From the NCBI GenBank assembly GCA_011503125.2, contig WWBZ02000007.1:930001-994000 (forward strand): a DNA stretch of 64,000 nt, in the 5' to 3' direction. The notes beneath the pieces were generated by a model. That model saw only the letters and a list, made by a program, of their open reading frames with translations, ran no database searches and was not told where the DNA came from. Both the position numbers and the translations under genes were made by a program. Positions 20,123-30,079 of this stretch are shown here, piece after piece (within the stretch, counting starts at the first letter, position 1; each line of letters opens with the position of its first letter). Origin of the DNA: Botryosphaeria dothidea. Lineage: Eukaryota; Ascomycota; Dothideomycetes; Botryosphaeriales; Botryosphaeriaceae.

Positions 20123-22325
20123 TTACAGGACATGAATTTCGTAGCCCAGCAAAACTTCCGTGGAGCTCCCTTCCCAGCCTCTGTTACCTCCTGTTGAGAT
20201 CATAAAAGTACAGGTTGGGTCGAGGTAAAGCTGCGAAATGACGCCAGTTCTGTGACCGGGCACAATCGTATAGGGAACAGCGGCGTGTTTCGCGCCTTCC
20301 TGCTCCTTTAGGTCGTACAGACGGAGAATATCAAATGACGCGCTTTTGGATATGGCGTTAGCACAGTCAATGCAGGAGCGGGAAGGCTTACCAGATAATA
20401 TGCTTGCCATTCGGCATGGCGCGCACAGCGCTGACAGCGCCACTGACAGATGGGAATTTGAATGTCCTGGAAGGCCCTCGTAGCCCCTTATGTAGACTGT
20501 ACTCATCTACAGTTCCATTGCGACGACCAGCGTAGATGTAGTTGCCATCTGGTGACCAGCAGGCGTTCATACACCATGGGGGTGTACCGCGGGACGGAAC
20601 GATGCGTGCGATAGGGTTTGGCTGCCTTCTATCCCAGACACGCAAGGTGCCGTCAATAGATGCGTCGAGGAAAGTTGTGTCAGAAGAAGGCGTGGAGTCG
20701 TCTTGAGAAGGGAAGGCACTTGAAGATGTGCCGGCATCAGCGCCTTCTTCAGAATGTGGAAGGCCATTCATCGTGACATCAGGCTGAGATGTTGCGACTG
20801 CCACTGAATTCGGATCTTGCTCAAGTGGACCCGCTGCTTGAGCACCACTTTCACCATCTTGGGATATTTCCAGTGGTTGAACAGGGCCACCAACATCCGT
20901 CATATCGATGTCACCTTGTGCGTCTTGCTCTTCCGCATGTCTGATCTCATTGGCAATGGCTCTCGAGAACTCGTCATCTTCATCATCGCCGAAACCAGCA
21001 GCAGATGGATTTGCGTTTGCGTCACCATTGCCTCCAAAAAGCGAGTCATTATCATTGTCACCAAATAAAGAATCATTCTCAGCACCAGGTGCATCTTCAT
21101 CTTGACCTGTTGCTGGTACGCCGTTCGTCAGGACTCCATTGGTGAGCGGCTTTGTGTCGTTGTTGGAGCTGAATGTTCCGTTGGAATACAGAGGCGGGCC
21201 GGCCTCTTCTGGCACAGGTAGCGTCGACAGCGGCCGCGGCTCAATTGCTGAAATTTGACCGCCACTTGTCTCGAAGCGCCGTCGGACCTGTCCAACGTTC
21301 AAATCCCAGTCGTTGATTGTTTTATCCCAGCTCCCAGACAAGACGGATTTTTCGTCTTGGGCCAGACTCAAGACTGACACAGCTGAAGTGTGTTTTCGAA
21401 GAGACGTGATTCGGTGGCCCTCCTGATGCCGGACAGTTTGCAAATTGATAGCGCCGGATTCAGTACCGGAGAGAAGCCAAAGCGCTTGATGATGTACAGC
21501 GAGCGAGTAGACCGGAGAAAGGGATACGGTGTCGTCGTTTGTTGAGGGTGGAGTTCGATCTGCTGGCTTGTTAGATGTATCGAAGTCACCCAGGTCAACT
21601 CGACTTGCCTGAGGTTTCCTCATTTTCCCAGTAGCTTAGTAAAACACCGGCTTTTGTGACGCTATCCACGAAGGGATGCCGTTGCGCCACAGTCAGCATC
21701 AGCTTGCTGTTTGCAGTATCCACCCAATTGAACTTCCGAATGTATCCATCCGCGCCTCCACTAAATACCCATCGCATATCCGGTGTCGCAGTAATGGTAT
21801 TGATAGATGTGCTGTGTGGCGCCGCAATAGTGGGAACAATGTCATAGGAGTTGGCCGTCAGTGCTTCAGAGCGCACAGTAGGCCGCATAGGAAGGGCCGC
21901 ATTGGACGGTGTAACCGAGCGGTGGGGAGACGCTGAAGCTAAACGTATTGAGGGATTTTGCCCTGAGGATGTTGAGTCTTGTCCGGTACCATTCTGCATT
22001 TGTGATGTGTCTGACCGACCCGGCCGCTGTGCGCGCGAAGGGGAGTCGGGGGTATCGTCCTGGTCCTCATCTTCGTCGTCGTTGTCGCCATCCTCATCAT
22101 CATTGTCGCCCTCGGCGTCCTCATCGCCATCGCCATCTGCGTCCGCGTCGGCATCGGCATCCGCGTCGGCATCCGCGTCGGCGTCGCCTTCGTCAATATC
22201 CTCCATGGTCTCGTCAACCTCGTTTTCGGAGCTGGATTCTGTGGCATGGTCAAAAAATGGCGGTGTCGAATGGAGGGAGGCGGATGTTAGGTACCATTCT
22301 CATCGTCATCCTCGAAGCTCACCAT
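20123..22325 (-). CDS. spt8: SAGA complex subunit Spt8 (WD40)
   Basis: Four exons: 22325-22295, 22238-21609, 21562-20392 and 20342-20123, 683 aa. The N-terminus is acidic with Asp-Ala repeats. WD repeats begin with WVFSGGADGYIRKFNW and the signature KLMLTVAQRHPFVDSVTKAG..LSYWENE. They continue with LWLLSGTESGAINLQTVRHQ, SVLSGSWDKTINDWDL, an acidic insert with DDEFSRAIANEIRHAEEQD, TFLDASIDGTLRVWDRR and YIYAGRRNGTVDEYSL, ending HIICASFDILRLYDL. Spt8 is the SAGA subunit that contacts TBP and modulates its delivery to promoters. Intron 2 (21608-21563) has a GC donor, TCAG/GCAAGT, with a TCTAAC branch point; intron 1 is a GTACCT intron and intron 3 GTAAGC. The acidic insert between WD repeats is usual for Spt8. 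Confidence 0.93.
21563..21608 (-). other. GC-AG intron 2 of spt8, 46 bases
   Basis: Donor TCAG/GCAAGT, branch TCTAAC seven bases before the acceptor CCAG. It is phase 1 and joins NEETS to DRTPPS, bridging two otherwise incompatible frames. A GC donor with an otherwise perfect flank is the usual form of minor GC-AG introns. Confidence 0.75.
22138..22190 (-). repeat. Hexamer repeat encoding Asp-Ala
   Basis: Imperfect units of GCATCG/GCGTCG (plus-strand reading) encode alternating Asp-Ala in the acidic N-terminus of Spt8. Length is likely polymorphic. Confidence 0.85.
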
Positions 22326-23567
22326 GTTGGGCAAGCTCCCATGCACTGGATCTGCGAAAAGCGGGATGCGGGAGGCTGCGGGGATAGCCCGTTTGCTCCC
22401 TGGCGAGGGGTAGGCTTGCTGTGCGCGGACAGGCGCAGTAAGGTGGGAGTTGGCGGGAGCTCACGCGTCGTTTGAGCGGGATCTGGCAAAGGCGGGCCCG
22501 CAACGGCGGTCTGGCGGATGGTCGTCCGTTGAGCAGCGCAAGCACGAGGTCGACGTTGCACGCGTTTCGGCAGATCCGCGCCGGGCGGTGAGAGTTGTGG
22601 AGACTCTTGGACCTCTGACTGCCCCAAGAGCCCGCGTCGATCCTCCCACGGTTCCGCCGCCGACATCCTCTCTGCCGTTCATTGCGCGCTGCCATAACCG
22701 TGACCGCCTCACCTGCAGTGGGCTTTGATGAGCGCTCGATCCTCATGTATTGCAGCCGAGACATCTCCCTCAGTATGGTTTTAATCCGGATATGAAGCAT
22801 GCTTGCCTGGTCCTTTTCGTTTGTGCAATTTGGTCGCGTCCCGGCTGCCGCAGTTGCCCTTTGCAAACGGAGTGCCAGTGTCCACATGTGCCTTAAAGAT
22901 AGCGAAGGAGTGCTCGTATGAGAGTAGCAGCTGAGCTTTTGAAAAGGGAACTTATGAGCAGCTGACGTGTTTTGGCGATTGCACATGTATCCAGGGTCCG
23001 ACAAATTGATCAACTTTCCGTTACTTCTTCTTAGCTCATGTTTCCGACAGCTGCATTCTCTAGTTTTCGATCCTGCAGTCTTTGGTTACCGAAGTTTCCC
23101 ATAGTTTGCTGTACTGGAGTTGCTGGTCTTTCCGGACCAGCAAGGCTTCATCGCAAGGCCTTTGCGAACGATGGAGACCATCACCAACATCTTTCTTTGC
23201 GGCTCATCACTTGTTGCTTGGAGTGGTTATCACCATCACCCATCCAGGTTGGTCTCACCAGCATCCCACTACTTCGGGTAGCTGCCCTGAGCCACTGGCG
23301 TGCCTGCCATTTCGGTAGGCGCGTCGCGTCGCGTCGCGTTTGACCTTCCTTTCGACCCAGCTCCTCCATTCCTCCTCACAACCACACCTCATCATCTTCG
23401 CTAAAAGATCTCGCTCACCAGTACAAAGCTGGACGGTACTATAGCGATTGCAATTTAGCTCACGCGGGCGAGCCATCACCGGCATCAACCTCACCAGGTA
23501 AGTTCTTTTCAGATCACCTTTGGATGTCGCTAATCGCCATGGGAGCTAAAGCCATAGTCTTTTCATT
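22326..23567. other. Divergent intergenic region, 1.24 kb
   Basis: Shared upstream region of spt8 (minus) and the large helicase gene (plus). Contains four tandem GCGTC pentamers at 23321-23340. A 235-codon minus-strand open frame (22306-23013) has no coding features and overlaps the spt8 start. Confidence 0.55.
23321..23340 (+). repeat. GCGTC pentamer repeat (4 units)
   Basis: Three perfect GCGTC units and one GCGTT unit lie about 230 bases before the helicase ATG, just after a shorter GTAGGC. Function unknown. Confidence 0.7.
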
Positions 23568-26500
23568 ATGGCACGCAAAAAGCCTGTTATGACCAGCTTC
23601 TTCCCCCGGAAATCACCGGGGCAGGAAAGCGCGCGCAACGAAGGGCCTCGCCCAGCTTCACCTACTACAGTTCCGCCTGCGACTGCTCCACCGGCGACTA
23701 CTCCACCCTGTGCAACAGCAACGGGTCCTCTCCAGTCGGACAACTCTGGTGACAATTGGACTCTGGTCACATGCTCCTCCCGTCCACCAAGGACAGCGGC
23801 AGCAAACCTGTTAGCCACTCCTCATCCCCAAGATATTAAGCAAGAAGATCAAGAAGACCAAGAAGAACAAGATGATCAAGAATTAAATCCATGGATTCAT
23901 GAAAAGCTCCATCGCGCATCGATTGCAGAATCGGTGGAAAGGTCTCGGGAACGGATCTCTATGCATTACGCGATATCTCGGTACGTTGCAGAGGCACACT
24001 TGCCAGTGAACAGTGAATCCTGGTTGGCTCGACCCGAGATCCCTACTGCCTCGGAGATCTTGGATACGGAGACGTGCGAAGAGACTGTTTCCATCCTCCC
24101 GAACAAGATCGACGGCGCTTGGAATTCGAAGGAGGAATATCTTGAGTCACATTACGAATTGCTCCGCGAAGATACCATCCGCCCACTTCGAGAAGCTATT
24201 GGAAGAATCCGAAACAAGTCTTGGGCTACCGAATCCGAGTATGGTAATACCGTTGGCGTGTACAACAACGTTCGTATCGTCGGATTTACCTTCTCCACCC
24301 GCGGGCTTGCAGCCCGAGTCCAGTTTTCTCTCTCAAGATCCGGCAAACGCATTCAGTGGGAGCAATCCAAACGCCTAATTACCGGAACTCTCCTCGCTCT
24401 GACACCTGAAGATGACTGTTTTCAGTCTAAATGTGTGATGGCTGTTGTAGCTGCGAGGCCGCTAAGCAATCTTGTCCAAGATCCGCCCGAAATCGATATC
24501 TTCTTTGCCAGGCCTGAGGAGGCCGAGGTTGATCCTGGCCAGAGCTGGCTAATGGTGGAAGAGCGATCGAGCTTTTTTGAGGGCACGCGTCATACACTCC
24601 GCGCCCTGCAGAAGCTGATGAGGGAGCCTTTCCCCTTATCTGAGCATATTATCGGAGTCCAGCAACAGGTTGAGCCTCCCAACCATGTTATCGAAGACCC
24701 CCATTTCGACTTGGCGTCTATCTTCAAGGGGACTGACAACGCCGATGTCAATAACATTGACGTGGTTAACGGATGGCCGGAGTCTCCTAAAACTGAACTG
24801 GATAAGACGCAGCTTCGTGCTCTACAACGAATGCTAACGAAGAAATGTGCCATTGTTCAAGGTCCTCCAGGCACCGGCAAGACTCACGTATCTGTGGTAG
24901 CTCTGAAGGCCCTTCTTAGCAACGCTGATTGTGGAGATGCTCCAATTATTATTGCTTGTCAAACCAACCACGCACTGGATCAACTTCTACGCCACGTTGC
25001 CGAATTCGAGCCAGACTTCGCCCGCTTAGGTGGTCGTTCACGCGATAGAGACATCATCAAGAAAAGAACCCTCTATGAGCTCAAGCAGGCCGAGCGTCTG
25101 CCTCCTATCGCCGGAGGTCAGATGCGGTCGGCTTCTGCTCGGCTTAAGAAGGCCGAGACCAACCTTCGCAACACTCTATCCCCTTTGCAACTTGGTGCAT
25201 CCTTCTTCTCTCACATTCTCCTCTACAAGCTCGGTCTCTTAACGAAAGCGCAATTCGACTCTTTCGAGCGTGGTGATACGCTCTGGGTGGACCATAAACA
25301 AAGCTCGGATGCTACAGGCGCCGCTGATAGTCGGATCGAAGAGTGGATCGGGAAGTACTACGAGCGTGCCGAGCGCGGGATTCCTCCAGATGACTTTGCT
25401 TTCGATTATGAGGAAGTTGATCTTGAATTTGAGCAGCTTAAGGAGATGGAGGCCGAAAATATGGTCAAAGATGACGAGGACTTTGAGACTCTTTGGGGCG
25501 GATCTATCAACATATCGGACAATATCATCGGGAAGCAATCGACAAACCTTACGGATGAAGATGTCCAGGCGTTGCTCTCCAGGACCAAGGACATGTACAA
25601 GATCAAGGATAGGCAGCGCGGTGCTGTTTACAATTACCTAAGGCGCGCAGTCAAACGGCTTCTCCTTCATAAGTTCCGCATCGACGCCAAGGAGTACGAA
25701 ACTGCTGTCTTGCAACGGACTATCGGCCGTTGGGAGATGGACCATATGGTTCTGAGGAAGCAAAAAATCATTGGAATGACCACCACCGGCTTCAGCAAAT
25801 ACCGCGCTCTGGTTTCCTCTCTCAAGCCAAAGATCGTCCTAATAGAAGAAGCCGCAGAGACCCTGGAAGCCCCAGTCACAGCCTCTTGCGTGCCCTCTTT
25901 GGAGCATCTCATCCTTGTAGGTGACCACCAACAGCTTCGCCCCCATTGTCACGTCTCAGATCATGAGAATCACCCATTCAACTTGAACATGTCGCTCTTT
26001 GAGCGCCTTGTGAGAAATGATATCGAATACGACACTTTGCGGAGGCAGAGGCGCATGATTCCTGAAATTCGACGCCTTCTCAAGCCTATCTATGGGGACC
26101 TGATCAAAGACCACCCTTCGGTTAAGGATCTAGAGGCCCGCCCTCCCGTCCCTGGTATGGGACATGTCAGCTCGTTCTTCTTCACTCACGAATGGCCTGA
26201 ATCAGTAGATGCTCAGATGTCATCATGCAACAACCTGGAAGCCGATATGATTGTCAAGTTCTACGTCTATCTCTTCATGAACAGGGTCAAGTTCAGCGAC
26301 ATAACAGTCTTGACGTTCTACAACGGTCAACGGAAGCTGATTCTCAGCAAACTCCGATCGCATCCCGACCTTCAAGGAACCGCCCGCGACTTCAGAGTAG
26401 TCACAGTCGACTCTTATCAGGGCGAAGAAAACGAGATAATCCTCCTTTCGCTAGTCCGCAACAACCTGGAAGGAAGGATCGGTTTCCTAAATAACGAGAA

Positions 26501-27599
26501 CCGGATCTGCGTCGCTCTTTCACGTGCTAAGCGTGGGTTCTACATGTTCGGTAATGGCCAAATTCTTGCGAGCGAGAGCAAAATTTGGTCAAGAGTCATC
26601 ACCATACTGGCCAGTAGATTGGCTAGCATGAAGAGCGAGGAGAATATGCGCATTGGCTACAACCTTCCCTTAACCTGCACCAAACATGGACGCCGGACCT
26701 ACATCGGTAATTTGGATGATTGGGAATTCATCAGTGGCGGCTGCGAAATGAGGTGTAATGGAAAACTTCCTTGTGGCCACACTTGCCCGTACCGCTGCCA
26801 CCCATACGAACATGACCTTGTCAACTGCCTACAAAAGTGCAAGAGGGTCTTAGCTTGTGGACATACGTGCGCCGGAGTCTGTGCTGATGAGTGCCACTGC
26901 ACCGTTTGCGTGCGTAAATCTGATGCCAGACTTCGTCCTGGAGCAAGGCCAACCGCCAGTGTTCAGCCCGCCAAGGCCACCCCAGCTCAATCGCATCTTC
27001 CGAGTACCCATCCCTTACCCATTCGCCGATCTGCTCCTCAACGTCAGCCTGGACCTGTGACTCAATCGGGACCTGTCAGCAATCCAGGTCTTGGACGTCA
27101 ACCCGGTCTTGGACGCCAACCCGGTCTTGGACGCCAACCCGGTCTTGGACGCCAACCCGGTCTTGGACGCCAACCTAGCCTCGGACGTCAACCTGGCTCT
27201 GTGAGTGCCCCTCCGCCGCCCTCCACTCGTGAAAGATCGGACAGCACTGGATCAGATCCTGCATCATGGCAGTCGTATTCAAAGAATGTCCGAAGTCACG
27301 ATGCGGAACTCGTCCGTAAGGCGAATGAAGATTATCGTAAGAAGGAGAAGGAACTGGAGCAGCGTACTATTGCGGCCTTAGAAGAGGATATGGAGCGCTC
27401 AGTCTTCGATGACAACTATCGCGGCACTCTGTCGCCAGCAATTGGAAGTACTGGCGGTATGTCTTCCGCTACGACCGCCATTGGCACTGCCATCGACGGC
27501 CAGGCTCCTCTTCCTCGCCAGAAATGGGTTGAGAACTATGGACCTTGCTCTGGCTCCCGTAAAAACCTCGCGGAGCCGAGTCTCCTCGATATCAATTGA
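23568..27599 (+). CDS. NFX1-type zinc-finger SF1 helicase (ZNFX1/Hrr1-like)
   Basis: Intronless, 1343 aa. Residues 1-70 are disordered with a MARKKPVMTSFFPRK start. The UPF1-like helicase core has Walker A GPPGTGKT at about 432-439, CQTNHALDQLLRHV, Walker B-like IVLIEEAAE near 756-764, LVGDHQQLRPH, LRRQRRMIPEIRRLL, VVTVDSYQGEENEIILLSLV and ICVALSRAKRGFYMFGN. Then comes an NF-X1-type cysteine/histidine array at about 1058-1115 (KLPCGHTCPYRCHPYEHD, LACGHTCAGVC, CHCTVC). The tail carries six GLGRQP-type hexapeptides and a coiled coil (ANEDYRKKEKELEQRTIAAL). Related proteins act in RNA silencing and heterochromatin (fission-yeast Hrr1) or in antiviral RNA sensing (animal ZNFX1); the role here is inferred. 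A start at 23568 fits the first ATG after the leader. Confidence 0.9.
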   Translation: MARKKPVMTSFFPRKSPGQESARNEGPRPASPTTVPPATAPPATTPPCATATGPLQSDNSGDNWTLVTCSSRPPRTAAANLLATPHPQDIKQEDQEDQEEQDDQELNPWIHEKLHRASIAESVERSRERISMHYAISRYVAEAHLPVNSESWLARPEIPTASEILDTETCEETVSILPNKIDGAWNSKEEYLESHYELLREDTIRPLREAIGRIRNKSWATESEYGNTVGVYNNVRIVGFTFSTRGLAARVQFSLSRSGKRIQWEQSKRLITGTLLALTPEDDCFQSKCVMAVVAARPLSNLVQDPPEIDIFFARPEEAEVDPGQSWLMVEERSSFFEGTRHTLRALQKLMREPFPLSEHIIGVQQQVEPPNHVIEDPHFDLASIFKGTDNADVNNIDVVNGWPESPKTELDKTQLRALQRMLTKKCAIVQGPPGTGKTHVSVVALKALLSNADCGDAPIIIACQTNHALDQLLRHVAEFEPDFARLGGRSRDRDIIKKRTLYELKQAERLPPIAGGQMRSASARLKKAETNLRNTLSPLQLGASFFSHILLYKLGLLTKAQFDSFERGDTLWVDHKQSSDATGAADSRIEEWIGKYYERAERGIPPDDFAFDYEEVDLEFEQLKEMEAENMVKDDEDFETLWGGSINISDNIIGKQSTNLTDEDVQALLSRTKDMYKIKDRQRGAVYNYLRRAVKRLLLHKFRIDAKEYETAVLQRTIGRWEMDHMVLRKQKIIGMTTTGFSKYRALVSSLKPKIVLIEEAAETLEAPVTASCVPSLEHLILVGDHQQLRPHCHVSDHENHPFNLNMSLFERLVRNDIEYDTLRRQRRMIPEIRRLLKPIYGDLIKDHPSVKDLEARPPVPGMGHVSSFFFTHEWPESVDAQMSSCNNLEADMIVKFYVYLFMNRVKFSDITVLTFYNGQRKLILSKLRSHPDLQGTARDFRVVTVDSYQGEENEIILLSLVRNNLEGRIGFLNNENRICVALSRAKRGFYMFGNGQILASESKIWSRVITILASRLASMKSEENMRIGYNLPLTCTKHGRRTYIGNLDDWEFISGGCEMRCNGKLPCGHTCPYRCHPYEHDLVNCLQKCKRVLACGHTCAGVCADECHCTVCVRKSDARLRPGARPTASVQPAKATPAQSHLPSTHPLPIRRSAPQRQPGPVTQSGPVSNPGLGRQPGLGRQPGLGRQPGLGRQPGLGRQPSLGRQPGSVSAPPPPSTRERSDSTGSDPASWQSYSKNVRSHDAELVRKANEDYRKKEKELEQRTIAALEEDMERSVFDDNYRGTLSPAIGSTGGMSSATTAIGTAIDGQAPLPRQKWVENYGPCSGSRKNLAEPSLLDIN
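27087..27194 (+). repeat. 18-bp coding minisatellite, 6 units
   Basis: Six tandem 18-base units of the form GGTCTTGGACGCCAACCC encode GLGRQP five times and SLGRQP once. The middle three units are identical, suggesting recent expansion. The array lies in the disordered tail of the helicase. Confidence 0.95.
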
Positions 27600-28273
27600 G
27601 TTGATTGGTCTCCTCCGCAGCGGACAAGCTGATCTACGGAGATAGGACGGACAAGATCGGCTCCCCATTCTTCTACCCGATTCAGCAATATCTTATCACT
27701 CGACGACCCTTTCGTACCACCGCACCTCAAAATACCCGATCTTCTCGACTGAATGTTCCCCTGCTCTGCAAAGCACTCTTTGCGAGGGATTGTATCACTC
27801 TCTTCAGCAACACGCAGAAGTGCAGGAGGTTCGGTGAATTCATGATGGCACATCGGTGGTTCCGGCTTTTTTTTCTGTTTCCTTTTTAAATTGACTCAAG
27901 GGTAGTCACACTCTTCACATTCGACAACACGATGGTGCTCATGGGGTCAGGTTGGTGATATATTATGGACGGACTGACAAGTCGAGGGTGGAATAATCGT
28001 TGCTTATGGGTCAAATTGCTGGTCTCACCATAGTCATTCTTTTCCAGCAGCAGAATTGATGGTTGAAGATAAAGAGATCCGAGTTTTCTTAAGTTTTCTT
28101 TTGTAAATGTGAAACTGAGTATCTAACAATTGTAAAGAGAAACACTGGATCATATCGAAGATTATGTATGCTGGTCCTTGTAAATCCATTATAGCCCAGC
28201 GAACAGCGGCTCCCCACACTCATCTATTACCATGACTCTCGCATGCCTTGCGATTGCACCGCGCCTTTCTTCC
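27600..28273. other. Convergent intergenic region, 674 bases
   Basis: Holds the 3' ends of the helicase gene (plus) and the MFS permease gene (minus). Nothing else was recognised. Confidence 0.6.
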
Positions 28274-30079
28274 TCACAGAATATATCGAAACGTCACCGC
28301 CTTGTCTCCCAACTCGCTCAGCTGCCTGGGGGAGTAGTCAAAGTGCGCCCCCTCTGTGACGCGCTGCGCGCGCCGGCGGTTAATGACGCGGTACGAGAGC
28401 ATCAGGCAGGCCGCCGCCATCATACCGGCCAGGATGAAGCCGAGCTCCAGCGCGTGGCCGAGGATGTAGCGCGGTTCGTCGCGGGCGCGGTAGAAGTTGG
28501 ACGCCATTGCTGTGGGGTGTGTTAGTTTGGAGGAAGAGAGGGATGTTGGGCCAGGCGGGGGCGTGGCTGGGGCGTACCGCCTGCGAGCGCGCCGATGCCG
28601 ATTTGGATGGCCATGCCAGACGCGCGCTTGGAGGTGCCGGCGAGGTTGTTGCTGAGCCAGGTGACGTTGGCGGGGAAGGCGGGGTAGATGGCGCAGGCGG
28701 CGATGCAGACCTGGAGAGAGGGAGGCGTTTGTTAGTTTCTTTCGCGGTTGGGGAGGGGGAGGAGGGCAGTTTTTGGGGGTCACTGACGCCTGCGTAGACG
28801 ATGCCGGATTTGCTGGAGGAGATGCACATGATGAAGCCGATGGCCATGAAGACGAAGCAGAGGAGGATGAAGGGCGAGCGCTGGCCCTTCCGGTCGGAGA
28901 GGAAGGCGATGAAGACGCTGAAGACGGCGGCTGTGAGGTAGATGGGGACGGTGAGCAGCTGCGCGGTTGAGGGTGAGACGTGCATGCCGCGTCTGATAAT
29001 GGTCGGGAGGAAGAGAGCGATGCCATATAGAGGACACTGGATGCCCCAGAAGACGATGATGTTCGCCCACACCTGCCAGTCGAAAATGGCGGCGCGCACG
29101 TAGAGCCAGCTGAACTGGTCGTCCTGCGGGATCATGCGCCCCGCTTCGTCGACATTGTGGGCCTGGAATTTGATACGGTGGGTCACGAACTGCCGTTCTT
29201 CGGCCGTGAGGAAACTGGCTGTCTCGGGGTAGTCCCACAGAAAGAAGTAGGAAGCACAGGCGATGGCCACGGTACAGAGGCCTTCTATGATGAAGATCCA
29301 GCGCCAACCCTCGAGGCCGGCGATGCCGTCCATGTTGGCTATGGCGAATGCGAACAAACCGGAAAAGGCGCCAGCGATGGAAGCGGCGCTGAAGAAGAGG
29401 GCTTGTCGCCACAAGGCCTCTTCTCTCTTGTACCAAGTGGTTATGTAGAACGTGGCTCCGGGATACAGGCTGGCTGAAGTGTCAGCAAGGAGTGGGATAG
29501 GCATGTAATGAAGAAAAAGAAAGGGTACCCGGCCTCGGTAAGTCCTAGGAAGAATCGAGCAGTAAGGAGCCCTTTGAAGCTCTGCACAATTCCCATCAAG
29601 GTCATGACAGTTCCCCAAGCAACCATTATGGATGGCAGCCAGATTCTTGGCCGGAGCTTCTTCAGCGCGATGTTGCTGGGCAAGTCGAAGACGCAGTACG
29701 AGAAGAAGAATACCGTCAGCGTCCAGTTGTACTGGCCTCCACTCATGTTGAGATCGCTGCTCATTCCCTCCACCTCAGCATTCGCTATGTTCGAGCGGTC
29801 GAGAAAGGACATCAGGTACAGGACGGCCAGAACGGGGACAATTCGAACGTCCATCTTGCGGAGAATCTTCTTCTCATCCAAGTGCGCGAACCTCTGCATG
29901 GTGACGCCTGGCGCGGTTGCCTCCTCATCCACCACACGTTTCTGGCCTGAAACTGACATCCGACGCTGACGATCTTTTCCGTGGTGGTGATGCTGGCGAT
30001 GCTGGTGTTGTTTGACATTGGTGTTGGTCGGTGCGGGGTCCTCACGGAGAGCGGCGGCAAGGTCAACACGATCGTTCAT
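28274..30079 (-). CDS. MFS permease, Dal5/Tna1-type anion:cation symporter
   Basis: Four exons: 30079-29529, 29469-28788, 28710-28578 and 28509-28274, 533 aa. The first 70 residues are a His/Gln-rich cytoplasmic tail. Helix 1 has the subfamily signature KMDVRIVPVLAVLYLMSFLD followed by RSNIANAEVEGM. Other blocks are FDLPSNIALKKLRPRIWLPS, LGLTEAGLYPG with FYITTWYKREE, and the helix 5-6 block GWRWIFIIEGLCTVAIA. The last loop carries NNLAGTSKRASGMAIQIGIG. The family moves carboxylates such as allantoate, nicotinate, biotin or pantothenate; the substrate cannot be read from sequence. Introns have GTACCC, GTCAGT and GTACGC donors. It converges on the helicase gene; no biosynthetic neighbour points to a substrate. 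Confidence 0.9.

Noticed and set aside
22306..23013. 235-codon minus-strand open frame upstream of spt8
   Set aside because: Overlaps the spt8 first exon in another frame, no domain, composition of untranslated sequence.
28380..29436. Alternative frames across the MFS permease introns
   Set aside because: They run through introns; the four-exon model restores the transporter motifs in phase.
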